Assembly (NCBI GenBank): GCA_017792365.1
Contig: CP051229.1
Span: 682,001-746,000, forward strand
Direction of reading: 5' to 3'
DNA length: 64,000 nt
Origin: Hyphomonas sp.
GTDB lineage: Bacteria > Pseudomonadota > Alphaproteobacteria > Caulobacterales > Hyphomonadaceae
The notes beneath the pieces were generated by a model. That model worked only from the letters and a program-made list of their open reading frames with translations. It did no database searches and was not told where the DNA came from. Positions 20,976 to 31,108 of the stretch are shown in pieces; position 1 is the stretch's first letter; each line of letters starts with the position of its first letter. Made by a program: the position numbers and the translations under genes.

Positions 20976-21764
20976 ATGCTGCTCGCAATCGACACGGGTA
21001 ACACCAATACCCTTTTCGCGGTCCACGATGGCGCCGGCTGGCGCGCACAATGGCGGAGCGCGACAGATTCAACCCGCACAGCAGATGACTACGCCGTCTG
21101 GCTGAGTCAGCTGATGGCGATGCACGGTCTGGAACTCTCCGCCATCAAGGCGTGCATCATCTCGACAGTGGTGCCGCAGTCACTCTTCCATCAACGCAAT
21201 CTGGCAAGGCGCTACCTGCAGGTCGAACCATACGTCGTCGGTGAAAACGTGGAGATCGGCATCGAAGTTAGATTGCCAAAGCCGTCCGAAGTCGGCGCCG
21301 ACCGACTGGTCAACGCGGTAGGCGCCAGCGGGCACTATGACGGACCGCTGATCATTATCGACTCCGGCACCGCAACCACATTCGACATCGTGTCGGGCGA
21401 CGGCGCCTTCGAAGGCGGCATCATCGCGCCCGGCATCAACCTGTCGATGCGAGCGCTTCACGAGGCGTCGGCGAAACTGCCGCGTGTCGCGATCCAGCGT
21501 CCCGCCCAGGGCCAGGTCATCGGCAAGGATACGGTCACCGCCATGCAGTCCGGTGTCTTCTGGGGCTACATGGACCTGATTGACGGTCTGGTGCGCCGCA
21601 TTCTCGATGAGTACGGACAGAAGATGACCGTGATCGGCACCGGTGGTGTTGCGTCACTCTTCGAGGGCGCCGCCAGATCAATTGATCACTTCGACGCCGA
21701 CCTCACGATCCGCGGGCTATTGACCCTCTATCAGCGCAACGCGACGCCGCCCGGCCAAGCGTAG
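20976..21764 (+). CDS. coaX: type III pantothenate kinase
   Basis: First enzyme of CoA synthesis from pantothenate, of the ASKHA-fold CoaX type. The 262 residues show [11 protein letters not shown] at the start (phosphate-binding loop), [11 protein letters not shown] near residue 109, [14 protein letters not shown] near residue 127 and [15 protein letters not shown] near residue 148. It lies between birA and RNase J, as in many alphaproteobacteria. Confidence 0.95.
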   Translation: MLLAIDTGNTNTLFAVHDGAGWRAQWRSATDSTRTADDYAVWLSQLMAMHGLELSAIKACIISTVVPQSLFHQRNLARRYLQVEPYVVGENVEIGIEVRLPKPSEVGADRLVNAVGASGHYDGPLIIIDSGTATTFDIVSGDGAFEGGIIAPGINLSMRALHEASAKLPRVAIQRPAQGQVIGKDTVTAMQSGVFWGYMDLIDGLVRRILDEYGQKMTVIGTGGVASLFEGAARSIDHFDADLTIRGLLTLYQRNATPPGQA

Positions 21765-21766
21765 TG

Positions 21767-23426
21767 ATGAAGAACGACGAACTGATCTTCCTGCCTCTGG
21801 GCGGCTGCCGTGAAATCGGCATGAACCTCAACGCCTACGCGTATGGTCCACCGGATGCGCGCAGGTGGCTGATCGTCGATATCGGCGTGACGTTTGCGGA
21901 CGATCGTCTGCCCGGCGTCGACCTGATCCTGCCGGACCCGACGTTCCTGGAAGAACGGCAGGCGGAGATCGACGGCATTCTGGTCACCCATGCGCACGAG
22001 GATCACATTGGCGCCATCGGCTGGCTCTGGCCGAGACTGCGCGCGCCGATCTACGCGACTGCCTTCACCGCATACCTCGTTCGGGAAAAGCTTCGAGAGC
22101 ACGGTCTCGAGGACCAGGCGGAAATCCATGTGCTCGATTTGGGTGAGCGACGAAAGATCGGCGTATTCGATATCGAACTGATCTCCCTCACGCACTCGAT
22201 ACCCGAGCCGAACGGCGTCGCGATCCGCACCGGTGTCGGAACGGTCCTTCATACTGGCGACTGGAAGCTTGATCCGGACCCGGTGGTCGGCGCCGACTAT
22301 GACCAGGCGAAACTGGAGCAATTGGGGCGCGACGGCATCCTCGCCATGGTTTGCGACTCGACCAACGTGTTCGAGGAAGGAGTCAGGTTCAGAGTCCGAA
22401 GTCGCAGCCAATCTGGTCAAGTTGATCGGCGAGAAGCAGGGCAAGGTCGTCGTCACCAGCTTCGCGTCGAACGTCGCGCGTCTGCATTCGGTTTGCACTG
22501 CAGCCCTCGCGTCCGGCAGGCGCGTGTGTCTTGTCGGGCGGTCGATGCTGCGCATTGTCGGCGCCGCGCAGTCCGTGGGCCTGCTTACAGAATTCGACTT
22601 TATCGAACCCGACAGCGCCGCATCGCTGCCGGACTCGCAGGTGCTGTACTTGTCGACCGGGTCGCAGGGTGAGCCCAATGCGGCGTTGTCCCGGATCGCC
22701 AGGGGCGAACACCAACACGTCCGTCTGGGTGAGGGCGATACAGTGTTCTTCTCATCCCGCGTAATACCGGGAAACGAGCGGTCGGTTTCGGAAGTACAGA
22801 ACATGCTGGCCGAGCGGGGAGTGGAACTCGTCACCGAACGCACCGCCCACATACACGTCTCCGGCCACCCCTGCCGGGACGAATTGCGCCAGGTCTACCA
22901 GTGGACCCGGCCCAAAATCGCGATTCCGGTGCACGGCGAGCGACGGCATCTGATCGAACACGCACGGCTCGCGAGATCCATGCAGCTGCCGTTCGCGATC
23001 ACGCCGACGAACGGTGAGATGGTCAAACTTGGTCCCGGCAAGCCGTCGATCGTGGATGAAGTGCCTGCCGGTCGGCTGCACGTCGAAGGCTCGATCATCG
23101 TGCCAGCCGATGCAGAATCCCTGCGGGAACGACGTCGGATCGCCGGCGCAGGCTACGTCTGGGTCAGTATCGTATTCGACGGCGGCAAACTCGCAGATGG
23201 CGCAGAGGTGTTTGCGCGAGGGCTATCTGAGCCATCCGGTGAGGTAGCAGATGAATCCCTGGGCAGCGTTGATCAGGCCGTCGACTTGGCTCTGGAGCGT
23301 TTGAGTTCAAACGATCGCCGCGAGGATGCTACAGTCGAGCGCGCAATTGTCAGGGCCGTCCGGCGGGCGTGTGAGATGACCTTCGGAAAGCGCCCTTTGG
23401 TGGATGTGGCCATCCACCGGATATAG
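21767..23426 (+). CDS. rnj: ribonuclease J (frame broken near 22381)
   Basis: Metallo-beta-lactamase/beta-CASP nuclease with endo- and 5'-exonuclease activity in mRNA decay and rRNA maturation. The first frame has the start (KNDELIFLPLGGCREIG), the zinc motif THAHEDHIGA near residue 74, and HTGDWKLD. It is lost after MVCDSTNVFEEG. The second frame continues with SGSESEVAANLVKLI, the beta-CASP domain and the C-terminal domain, to 23426. Adding AG near 22380-22382 gives the expected acidic EEGESGSESEV and about 553 aa. I prefer ATG 21767 over the GTG at 21764 that overlaps the coaX stop. Confidence 0.92.
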
Positions 23427-23448
23427 TTGGAAGCTGGAGCTGTTACCC

Positions 23449-23862
23449 ATGGTTGGAAGATTGAATCACATCGGGATCGCTGTCCCTTCTGTCGAAGAAG
23501 CAATGGAGACCTATCGCACGCTGTATGGTGCGACAGAATTCGTCCAGCCGTTCGACATGCCCGCACAAGGCGTGAGAGTCGGCTTCGTCAACCTGCCGAA
23601 CTCGCAGCTGGAGCTGATCGAGCCGCTAGGGGATGACTCGCCGATTATCGGCTTCCTCGAACGCAATCCAAAAGGCGGCCAGCATCACGTCTGCTTCGAG
23701 GTGCCGGACATAAACGAAGCCGCCGCCGAAATGAAAGCGTCGGGCGCCACCGTCCTTGGTGAACCCCGCATAGGCGCTCACGGCACCCCGGTGATCTTCA
23801 TCCACCCCAAGAATTCCCACGGTGTGCTGATCGAGCTGATGGAAACGCCGAAGGATCACTAG
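23449..23862 (+). CDS. mce: methylmalonyl-CoA epimerase
   Basis: VOC-superfamily enzyme of 137 aa that interconverts the (R) and (S) forms of methylmalonyl-CoA in propionate metabolism. Metal-binding positions are visible as LNHIGIAV near the start, QLELIEPL, HHVCFEV and the C-terminal LIELMET. The ATG at 23449 is the natural start; the upstream extension only overlaps rnj. No mutase gene is in the window. Confidence 0.92.
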   Translation: MVGRLNHIGIAVPSVEEAMETYRTLYGATEFVQPFDMPAQGVRVGFVNLPNSQLELIEPLGDDSPIIGFLERNPKGGQHHVCFEVPDINEAAAEMKASGATVLGEPRIGAHGTPVIFIHPKNSHGVLIELMETPKDH

Positions 23863-23864
23863 AC

Positions 23865-24107
23865 ATGGGTGTCTTCGAGGCTGTGGTTATCTTCGTGATT
23901 ACCTGGTGGCTGGTCTTCCTGCCGTCACTGTCGGCGGGCAACAGGAGCCAGGCCGACGCGGGGGAGGTCGTTGACGGAAGCGAGCCGGGCGCTCCGCATA
24001 GCTGGAAGCTCTCGACCAAAGCTGCCTTCGCGACGGCCGGGGCGGCAGTTCTGACCGCGATCGTATGGGTAGTCCTGACATTTCAGTTAGTTAGCATCCC
24101 GATCTAG
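23865..24107 (+). CDS. DUF1467 family small membrane protein
   Basis: An 80-aa protein with two membrane segments (FEAVVIFVITWWLVFLPSL and AFATAGAAVLTAIVWVVLTF) and a short soluble loop containing AGEVVDGSEPGAPHSW. This layout, with the WWL in the first helix and the Gly-Ala-Pro in the loop, is that of DUF1467. It starts 2 bp after mce. The family usually sits near proS in alphaproteobacteria, but its function is unknown. Confidence 0.85.
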   Translation: MGVFEAVVIFVITWWLVFLPSLSAGNRSQADAGEVVDGSEPGAPHSWKLSTKAAFATAGAAVLTAIVWVVLTFQLVSIPI

Positions 24108-24129
24108 CAGCTGGCCTGAAATGGACGCA

Positions 24130-24158
24130 TTGCGGCAGGCTGCACACACGGCTATGGA
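24130..24158 (+). promoter_or_regulatory. candidate promoter for proS-lolCD
   Basis: TTGCGG (24130-24135) and TATGGA (24153-24158) with a 17-bp spacer, inside the only gap (84 bp) between DUF1467 and proS. Identified by consensus only. Confidence 0.35.
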
Positions 24159-24191
24159 GCGACCTTTGGCTGTCAGGACTCCGTACGCGCC

Positions 24192-25523
24192 ATGAGACTA
24201 TCCCGGTACTTCCTCCCGGTGCTGCGCGACGTGCCTGCAGAGGCTCAAACGCCATCGCACCAGCTGATGCTTCGTGCCGGTCTCATCCGGCAGAACGCGG
24301 CTGGTATCTACAGCTGGCTCCCACTGGGCAAGCGCGTACTTTCCAAGATCGAGCAAATCGTTCGCGAAGAGCAGGAACGGGCGGGCGCGATCGAGATCCT
24401 GATGCCGACCATTCAGTCCGCGGACCTCTGGCGAGAGAGCGGCCGGTATGATGCCTACGGCAAAGAAATGCTGAGGATCACCGACCGGCACGACCGTGAA
24501 CTCCTGTACGGGCCAACCAACGAGGAGATGGTGACGGACATCGTCCGGTCGTCCGTCAAATCCTACAAACAGCTCCCGCTGAACCTGTTCCACATTCAGT
24601 GGAAGTTCCGCGACGAGATCCGGCCGCGCTTCGGCATCATGCGGGGACGGGAGTTCCTCATGAAGGACGCCTACTCGTTCGATCTCACGAGTGAAGCATC
24701 GCGGCTGTCCTACTACAGGATGTTCTGCGCCTACCTCCGGACGTTCAAGCGCCTCGGGCTTACCGCGATCCCGGTGCGGGCAGACACCGGGCCCATCGGC
24801 GGGGACCTGAGCCACGAATTCATCGTCCTCGCAGAGACCGGCGAAAGCGCTGTCTTCTGTGATGGTCGCCTGCTCGAACTTCCTCCCCCGGAAGGTGCGT
24901 TGGATAGTCCTGACGATCTCGAGGCCGAAGTAGAGCGGCATACATCCTACTATGCAGCCACCGACGAAATGCACGAGCCCGAAAGGTTTACCGCCGAGGT
25001 GCCGACCGATCACCAGATGACCGCTCGCGGCATCGAGGTTGGTCACATCTTCCACTTCGGGACGAAGTATTCAGAACCCATGTCGGCTTCAGTGACCGGC
25101 CCGGATGGTCGGGAAACGATGCTTCAGATGGGATCGTACGGGATCGGCGTCTCCCGTCTGGTTGGCGCCGCGATCGAAGCCGGCCATGACGAAAAGGGCA
25201 TCGTCTGGCCGCTGGAGATTGCGCCATTCCAGGTTGCCGTTGTCAGCCTCCGTCCTGGCGACGCCGAAGTCGAAACAGCTTGCGAGGCAGCCTACGACCA
25301 ATTGCAGTCAGCTGGCGTCGATACGCTTTATGACGATACGGGCGAACGTCCCGGCGCAAAATTCGCCACCCTGGAACTGATCGGCATTCCGGTGCTCATT
25401 GTGGTGGGCCCCAAGGGTCTGGCGAAGGGTGTGGTGGAGATCCGACAGCGGAAAACTGGCGATACCGAGGAACTCGGCCTAGAAGCCGCGGTCGCTCGCG
25501 TCCGCGAGTTGATAGGGGCGTAG
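24192..25523 (+). CDS. proS: proline--tRNA ligase, short (type 2) form
   Basis: Class II aminoacyl-tRNA synthetase, 443 aa. Motif 2 ([25 protein letters not shown]) and motif 3 ([13 protein letters not shown]) are clear. The length lacks room for the large editing insertion of the E. coli enzyme, matching the short form common in alphaproteobacteria. The C-terminal anticodon domain includes [17 protein letters not shown]. lolC starts directly after the stop. Confidence 0.96.
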   Translation: MRLSRYFLPVLRDVPAEAQTPSHQLMLRAGLIRQNAAGIYSWLPLGKRVLSKIEQIVREEQERAGAIEILMPTIQSADLWRESGRYDAYGKEMLRITDRHDRELLYGPTNEEMVTDIVRSSVKSYKQLPLNLFHIQWKFRDEIRPRFGIMRGREFLMKDAYSFDLTSEASRLSYYRMFCAYLRTFKRLGLTAIPVRADTGPIGGDLSHEFIVLAETGESAVFCDGRLLELPPPEGALDSPDDLEAEVERHTSYYAATDEMHEPERFTAEVPTDHQMTARGIEVGHIFHFGTKYSEPMSASVTGPDGRETMLQMGSYGIGVSRLVGAAIEAGHDEKGIVWPLEIAPFQVAVVSLRPGDAEVETACEAAYDQLQSAGVDTLYDDTGERPGAKFATLELIGIPVLIVVGPKGLAKGVVEIRQRKTGDTEELGLEAAVARVRELIGA

Positions 25524-26825
25524 ATGACCTCTGTCCGCGTCAGAGAAAGACCTTTTGGCGCCTTCGAGCGCATGCTGGCGCTCAGGTATCTGGGCGCGAA
25601 GCGTGAGCACGGCGGTCTTGCTCTCATCTCGATCGTGTCGGTCATCGGCATCATGCTGGGCGTCTGGGCGCTGATCCTGACGATGTCGATCATGAACGGC
25701 TTCAGGCTTGAACTCATCTCGAAGATCGTGGGTTTCGAGCCGCACGCCTACATCGACACCCGCGGGCTGCCGATGAGCGAGGTCGAAAGGATCGAAGCCG
25801 AGATCGCAGATCGCGCGGATGTCCAATCCGTTGAGCCGCTCCTCGAGGCGACCGCTTTGGCGACCGCTTATGGGCGGAGCGAAGGCATTCAGGTACGCGG
25901 GGTGAGACCGTCTGATCTCAGCGCAAACGCATTGATCGTGGAGGGGCGCCAAAGTCTCGGAGACCGTCTCGGAGAGATCGGCTCGCTCGATACGTTCGGT
26001 GACGGAGATGCATTGTCGAAGGACATCGTCATCGGTTCGGGGTTTGCGGCGGCGATGGGTTTGAATGTTGGAGACCCGCTCACGCTCACGCAACCAAATG
26101 GTCCGCGAACGATCGGTGGTTCGACAGCACGTACGCGGATCTTTGAAGTCAGCGCGATCTTTCACGTAGGTGACGAACGCTACGATCGCTACGCGGTCTT
26201 CCTGCCAATTGATTCAGCTCGGAATTTCTTCGGCTATGATGAAGGGGTGCCAAGCCTCGGCATCCGTTTGTCAGACGCTGACCAGTCAGAGCGATTGAAA
26301 AACAGCCTCGCAGATTCAGGGTATCCTTGGGTTCAGACCTGGCAGGAGCGGAACGGCAACTACGTCCGCGCGCTCATCGTCGAGCGCAACGTGATGCGCC
26401 TGATCTTGTTTATCGTGGTGATCATCACTGCGCTGAACATCATCACCGGCGTGCTGATGCTCGTGAAGAACAAGGCCAGGGACGTGGCGATCCTTCGAAC
26501 GATCGGCGCAACGCGAGGCGGAGTTGTTCGCATATTTCTGATGACGGGCACGTTACTGGGAATGGTTGGCGTGGCCGTCGGCGTGTTGCTCGGCGTATTG
26601 AGCGCAACTTTCATCGCACCGATCCAGCACTTCCTTGAGGGGCTGTTCGGCTTTCAGTTGTTCCCCTCGGACATCTACATTCTGGACGCCCTGCCAGCCC
26701 AGCTCCAATGGTCAGAAGTATTCTGGGTCAGCATTTCAGCGTTCTTCATCACGCTGATCATGTCAGTCATCCCGTCGATGTGGGCGGCGCGCCTTGATCC
26801 CGTCGAAGCGTTGAGGTTCGAATGA
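25524..26825 (+). CDS. lolC: lipoprotein-releasing system membrane subunit LolC/E
   Basis: Inner-membrane permease of the Lol ABC transporter that extracts outer-membrane lipoproteins and passes them to LolA. The 433 residues have one N-terminal helix (ALISIVSVIGIMLGVWAL), a large periplasmic MacB-like domain, and three C-terminal helices with the FtsX-like ILRTIGATRGGVVRIF loop. A single LolC/E-type protein is usual in alphaproteobacteria. Its stop overlaps lolD by 4 bp. Confidence 0.93.
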   Translation: MTSVRVRERPFGAFERMLALRYLGAKREHGGLALISIVSVIGIMLGVWALILTMSIMNGFRLELISKIVGFEPHAYIDTRGLPMSEVERIEAEIADRADVQSVEPLLEATALATAYGRSEGIQVRGVRPSDLSANALIVEGRQSLGDRLGEIGSLDTFGDGDALSKDIVIGSGFAAAMGLNVGDPLTLTQPNGPRTIGGSTARTRIFEVSAIFHVGDERYDRYAVFLPIDSARNFFGYDEGVPSLGIRLSDADQSERLKNSLADSGYPWVQTWQERNGNYVRALIVERNVMRLILFIVVIITALNIITGVLMLVKNKARDVAILRTIGATRGGVVRIFLMTGTLLGMVGVAVGVLLGVLSATFIAPIQHFLEGLFGFQLFPSDIYILDALPAQLQWSEVFWVSISAFFITLIMSVIPSMWAARLDPVEALRFE

Positions 26826-27532
26826 CCACCGACGCTGTTCTCCAGCTATCAGACGTCTGGCAGAGCTTCGCTTCCGGTGAGCGAAGACTGGATGTCCTTC
26901 GCGGCGTTGAGCTCTCCCTGAAGCCGGGCGAGCTGACCGGTCTGATCGGGCCATCGGGATCGGGAAAATCGACACTGCTCCATGTTGCCGGCCTGCTTGA
27001 GCGCCCCGACAAGGGCGAGGTCCTGGTCAACGGCAAGCCGGCGCTCAAGCTGTCAGACAAGGAACGCACCTATATCCGGCGCACGCAGCTGGGTTTCGTG
27101 TACCAGTTCCACCATCTGCTTCCCGAGCTGAACGCCATCGACAACATCGCAGCGCCGCTGATGCTCAACGGCGAACCCCGCGCCAAGGCCAGACGCCGGG
27201 CCGCCGAGTTGCTTGCCATGATGGGGCTGGAGAAACGCGATCATCACCGGCCGGGCCAATTGTCCGGCGGCGAACAGCAGCGTGTCGCGATTGCACGATC
27301 GTTGGCAAATCGACCGCGCGCGCTCATCGCCGACGAGCCAACAGGCAACCTCGACCCCTCCACTTCTTCTCGCGTCTTCAAGGCGCTGCACGACATTGCT
27401 AGACAGGAAGGCGTCGCAGTCCTTGTGGCCACGCACAACCTTGAGCTCAGTGCGCTGATGGACAGGGTGTTGACACTCGAAAATGGCCGCCTGGTCCCCG
27501 CGCCACGCTCCGAGACCGCCGACTCGGTTTAG
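26822..27532 (+). CDS. lolD: lipoprotein-releasing system ATP-binding protein
   Basis: ABC ATPase that powers LolC. The 236 residues contain Walker [10 protein letters not shown] near residue 42, signature [15 protein letters not shown] near residue 145 and Walker [13 protein letters not shown] near residue 163, with the MacB/LolD-type pattern around it. It is translationally coupled to lolC (ATGA). Confidence 0.95.
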   Translation: MTTDAVLQLSDVWQSFASGERRLDVLRGVELSLKPGELTGLIGPSGSGKSTLLHVAGLLERPDKGEVLVNGKPALKLSDKERTYIRRTQLGFVYQFHHLLPELNAIDNIAAPLMLNGEPRAKARRRAAELLAMMGLEKRDHHRPGQLSGGEQQRVAIARSLANRPRALIADEPTGNLDPSTSSRVFKALHDIARQEGVAVLVATHNLELSALMDRVLTLENGRLVPAPRSETADSV

Positions 27533-27566
27533 CCTGCCGGACGTCAGCGCAGACCGCGAGGATCCT

Positions 27567-30500
27567 ATGGACCCGAAATTCATTCATCTCCGCGTCCGCA
27601 CGGCCCTCTCACTGTTGCAGTCAATGATCCGGCCGGCGGATCTGGTGCGCTGGGCGGTCGACGCCAACACGCCGGCTGTCGGCGTTACCGATGACAATCT
27701 GTTCGGCGCGCTGGAGGTTTCAGAGAAGCTGTACGGCGCCGGCATCCAGCCCATCATCGGCTGTACGCTCAGAGTGACGGACCCAACAGCGCCCGGCCTC
27801 CGGCGGCAGGTCGCGGTGCTCGCCCAGTCCGATGAAGGGTATCGCAATCTCCTCGCGCTTTCCTCGGAATACTTCCTGAGTGAGCCGGGTGATCTGCGCG
27901 TGGAGTTCGCCAGCCTGTTGGAGCGAGCGCCAGGCCTGATCTGTTTGAGCGGTGGGTCGGCGGGTATACTGAATGCTCATGCTGAGTCCGGCCGCCGTGC
28001 AGAAGTAGCTGGCGTGTCTGACACCCTTCTCGAAGCCTTTGGCGACCGCTTCTATATCGAGTTGCAGAGGCACGGCAGGCCGGAGGAAGTGAACGCCGAG
28101 GAAGTGCTTCTCGACGTCGCTTATGACAAGGGCATTCCCATTGTCGGCACCTGTGACGCACGGTTCCTGAAATCCGAGCAGCACGAGACGCACGACGTCC
28201 TGCTCTGCATGGGCCATTCGACCTACGTGTCGGAAGCAAACCGGCCTCGGGCGACGCCAGAACAGTACCTGAAGTCACAGGACGAGATGGAGCAGGTGTT
28301 CTCCGATCTGCCCGAGGCGCTGGCGAACACCGTGGAAATCGCACGCAGGTGTGCGGTCAGGCCGACAACCCATGCGCCGATCCTGCCCAGTTTCACGACC
28401 GAAGCAGGACGAGACGAGGGAGCAGAACTCGCCGCGCAGGCCAGAGAAGGCCTCGAAGAGAGGCTCAGCGGCGGCAGGCTGTACGCCGACAGGCAAGTCT
28501 ACGAGGACCGCCTCAGCTACGAACTCGATATCATCAGGAAGATGGGGTTCCCCGGCTACTTCCTGATCGTTTCGGACTTCATCAAGTGGGCCAAGGCGAA
28601 CGACATCCCCGTGGGCCCCGGTCGTGGCTCGGGCGCCGGATCGCTGGTCGCATGGGTGCTGACCATCACCGATCTCGACCCGCTGCGTTTCGGACTTCTG
28701 TTCGAGCGCTTCCTCAATCCCGAGCGCGTCTCCATGCCCGACTTCGACGTCGACTTCTGTCAGGAGCGGCGGGGGGAGGTCATCGAGTACGTCCGAGACA
28801 AATACGGCGCGGACCGCGTCGCCCAGATCATCACATTCGGCACCCTCCAGGCGCGCGCCGTGCTTCGGGACGTTGGACGCGTTCAGCAATTGCCATTTGG
28901 CCAGGTCGACAAACTGGCGAAGCTGGTGCCCTTCAACCCGGCCAATCCGCCCACGCTCGAAGACGCGATGCGAGACGAGCCGCGCATCCGCGAAGCGATG
29001 GACGCTGAAGAGGCGGTGGACCATCTGGTAAAGACAGCGCTTCAACTTGAAGGGCTGAACCGCAACGCATCTACACACGCCGCCGGCGTGGTGATCGGCG
29101 ACCGGCCGCTCGTGGAAATCTGCCCGCTCTATCGCGATCCCAAATCGGATATGCCGGCGACCCAGTTCAACATGAAATGGGCTGAGCAGGCCGGTCTCGT
29201 GAAATTCGACTTCCTCGGCCTGAAGACGCTCACGGTCATCCAACGCGCACTGCAGTTCATCGAAAAGGAAGGCAAACAGCTAGGCGACGGCTGGGACACC
29301 TTCGACGATGCAGCGACGTACAAACTCATGTCGTCAGGCAACACCCTCGGCGTGTTCCAGCTCGAGGGGCAGGGCATGCGTGAAACCCTGCGCAAGGTTC
29401 AGCCTGGTTCTATCGAAGACGTGATCGCGCTGATCTCGTTGTATCGGCCCGGCCCGATGAAGAACATCGACACCTACGTTGACGCCAAGTTTGGCCGCAA
29501 GGATCCCGATTATCTCCATCCGGATCTCGAACCTGTTCTGAAGGAGACTTATGGGGTCATCGTCTACCAAGAGCAGGTGATGAACATTGTTCGTATCCTG
29601 GCCGGATACTCGCTCGGCGAGGCCGATCTGTTGCGTCGCGCGATGGGCAAGAAGCAACCGGAGGAAATGGCGAAACAGAAGTCGCGTTTCGTCGAAGGCG
29701 CAGCGGAGAAGGGTGTGAAGGCGCAGCGCGCCGAGTACATCTTCGAGCTGGTTGAGGAATTTGCGGGTTACGGGTTCAACAAATCTCACGCGGCAGCCTA
29801 CGCGGTGATCGCGTATCAGACCGGGTTTCTGAAAGCCAACCACCCGGTTGAATTCCTGGCCGCATCAATGAGCCTCGACATCCAGAACACCGACAAGCTG
29901 GCGGCTTTCTTTCAGGACGCGAAACGTCTCGAGATCCCCGTCCGCCCGCCGAGCGTGATGGACTGCAACGCCGACTTTGATGTCCGGGAGCAGGAAATCT
30001 ACTATGCGCTCGGCGCCATCAAGGGCGTGGGTAAGCCGGCAATGCTGGGCGTGGAGCGAAGCCGGGCGCAGAAGCCATTTGCCGACCTGCAGGATTTCGC
30101 GAAGCGCGTAGACCCAAGACAGGTCAATCGCCGGAGCCTTGAAGCACTGGCCCGCGCCGGAGCATTTGATCAGCTGGAGCCCAATCGCGCCAGCGCCCTG
30201 GCTGCAGCGTCCACGTTGAGCGCCGTCGCAAACGCCGCAGAGCAGGAACGGACGAGCAATCAGAACAGCCTGTTCGGCGAAGCCGAGATGGCGGCTCCGG
30301 CATTGCCAAGAGTGAAACCGTGGAGCGAGTCTGAAAAACTGGACAACGAGCTCGCAAGCGTGGGCTTCTTCCTGTCTGGCCACCCACTGGACGAGCTTCT
30401 CGACAGCGACCTCCGCAAGCAGATCGTCCTGGCCGCGGAGCGGCTCGAGGCCGGGCTGCAACGACAATCGTTCAACATGATAGGGGTCGTAAGGACGCGG

Positions 30501-30965
30501 GTCGAGAAACCGGCAAGATCCGGCGGAAAGTTCGCATACGTGACGCTTTCAGACCCCTCCGGCGAGTTCGAGATCATGGTGCCGCCAGAGCTCCTCTCGG
30601 AAGCGCGCGACCACCTTGAAGAGGGTTCCCGCATCTACTGCCGGGTCAAGGTCCGGCGCATGGATGACGACATGAGGTTCTCGATGGAGGCCGTGAAACC
30701 GCTTGCCCGTGCTTCAATCGGGTCTCACGACGCCCTGTGCGTGCGGCTCACCTCAGACGTGCCCCTGGAGAGCATCGCGGAGGTGGCCCGAGCGCTCCCA
30801 AGAGCGGCTGGGCAACCCAATGGATCCCTCCGGCTCGAGATCCCAGTGGGAGAGCAGGGCATCGTGACGGTAGAGGTCGAAGGGCGATATCCGGTAGATT
30901 TCGGCGCGATCAGTGCGTTCAAGTCGATCCCCGGAATAGAGCAGGTCAGGCCAGTCCACGACTGA
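27567..30965 (+). CDS. dnaE: DNA polymerase III subunit alpha
   Basis: Replicative C-family polymerase, 1132 aa from the ATG at 27567. An N-terminal PHP domain opens the protein (FIHLRVRTALSLLQSM). The catalytic aspartates lie in MPDFDVDFCQERR near residue 390, and GPGRGSGAGSLVAW precedes them. YGFNKSHAAAYAVIAYQTG marks the fingers. The C-terminal OB domain includes SDPSGEFEIMVPPE. The frame is open upstream to 27483, but that portion overlaps the end of lolD. Confidence 0.97.
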   Translation: MDPKFIHLRVRTALSLLQSMIRPADLVRWAVDANTPAVGVTDDNLFGALEVSEKLYGAGIQPIIGCTLRVTDPTAPGLRRQVAVLAQSDEGYRNLLALSSEYFLSEPGDLRVEFASLLERAPGLICLSGGSAGILNAHAESGRRAEVAGVSDTLLEAFGDRFYIELQRHGRPEEVNAEEVLLDVAYDKGIPIVGTCDARFLKSEQHETHDVLLCMGHSTYVSEANRPRATPEQYLKSQDEMEQVFSDLPEALANTVEIARRCAVRPTTHAPILPSFTTEAGRDEGAELAAQAREGLEERLSGGRLYADRQVYEDRLSYELDIIRKMGFPGYFLIVSDFIKWAKANDIPVGPGRGSGAGSLVAWVLTITDLDPLRFGLLFERFLNPERVSMPDFDVDFCQERRGEVIEYVRDKYGADRVAQIITFGTLQARAVLRDVGRVQQLPFGQVDKLAKLVPFNPANPPTLEDAMRDEPRIREAMDAEEAVDHLVKTALQLEGLNRNASTHAAGVVIGDRPLVEICPLYRDPKSDMPATQFNMKWAEQAGLVKFDFLGLKTLTVIQRALQFIEKEGKQLGDGWDTFDDAATYKLMSSGNTLGVFQLEGQGMRETLRKVQPGSIEDVIALISLYRPGPMKNIDTYVDAKFGRKDPDYLHPDLEPVLKETYGVIVYQEQVMNIVRILAGYSLGEADLLRRAMGKKQPEEMAKQKSRFVEGAAEKGVKAQRAEYIFELVEEFAGYGFNKSHAAAYAVIAYQTGFLKANHPVEFLAASMSLDIQNTDKLAAFFQDAKRLEIPVRPPSVMDCNADFDVREQEIYYALGAIKGVGKPAMLGVERSRAQKPFADLQDFAKRVDPRQVNRRSLEALARAGAFDQLEPNRASALAAASTLSAVANAAEQERTSNQNSLFGEAEMAAPALPRVKPWSESEKLDNELASVGFFLSGHPLDELLDSDLRKQIVLAAERLEAGLQRQSFNMIGVVRTRVEKPARSGGKFAYVTLSDPSGEFEIMVPPELLSEARDHLEEGSRIYCRVKVRRMDDDMRFSMEAVKPLARASIGSHDALCVRLTSDVPLESIAEVARALPRAAGQPNGSLRLEIPVGEQGIVTVEVEGRYPVDFGAISAFKSIPGIEQVRPVHD

Positions 30966-30989
30966 TGGCCCAAACCGGCACGCGCTGGG

Positions 30990-31017
30990 TTGCGAACAGC
31001 CAAAAACCGCGTATAAG
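30990..31017 (+). promoter_or_regulatory. candidate sigma-70 promoter for rpsB
   Basis: TTGCGA (30990-30995) and TATAAG (31012-31017) with a 16-bp spacer, just after the dnaE stop. Transcription would begin near 31024, leaving an 85-nt leader before rpsB. This is one of the better consensus matches in the window. Confidence 0.6.
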
Positions 31018-31023
31018 CCCGCC

Positions 31024-31108
31024 TATCTCGACCCACGGACCAAATTGTCCGGTGCTGACCATGAGGTTAGCCCGTCCGTGGCGGCCAACCGGATGAAGGA
31101 GAAACGAC
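31024..31108 (+). promoter_or_regulatory. structured rpsB leader, candidate S2 autoregulatory element
   Basis: An 8-bp perfect stem CCACGGAC (31033-31040) with GTCCGTGG (31074-31081) encloses a hairpin CTGACC (31055-31060)/GGTTAG (31065-31070) with an ATGA loop. An alternative hairpin CGGAC (31036-31040)/GTCCG (31047-31051) competes for the same 5' strand. CCGGT (31049-31053) could also pair with ACCGG (31088-31092) near the AAGGAG ribosome site. Ribosomal protein S2 represses its own leader in enterobacteria, so a similar control here is plausible but unproven. Confidence 0.45.
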
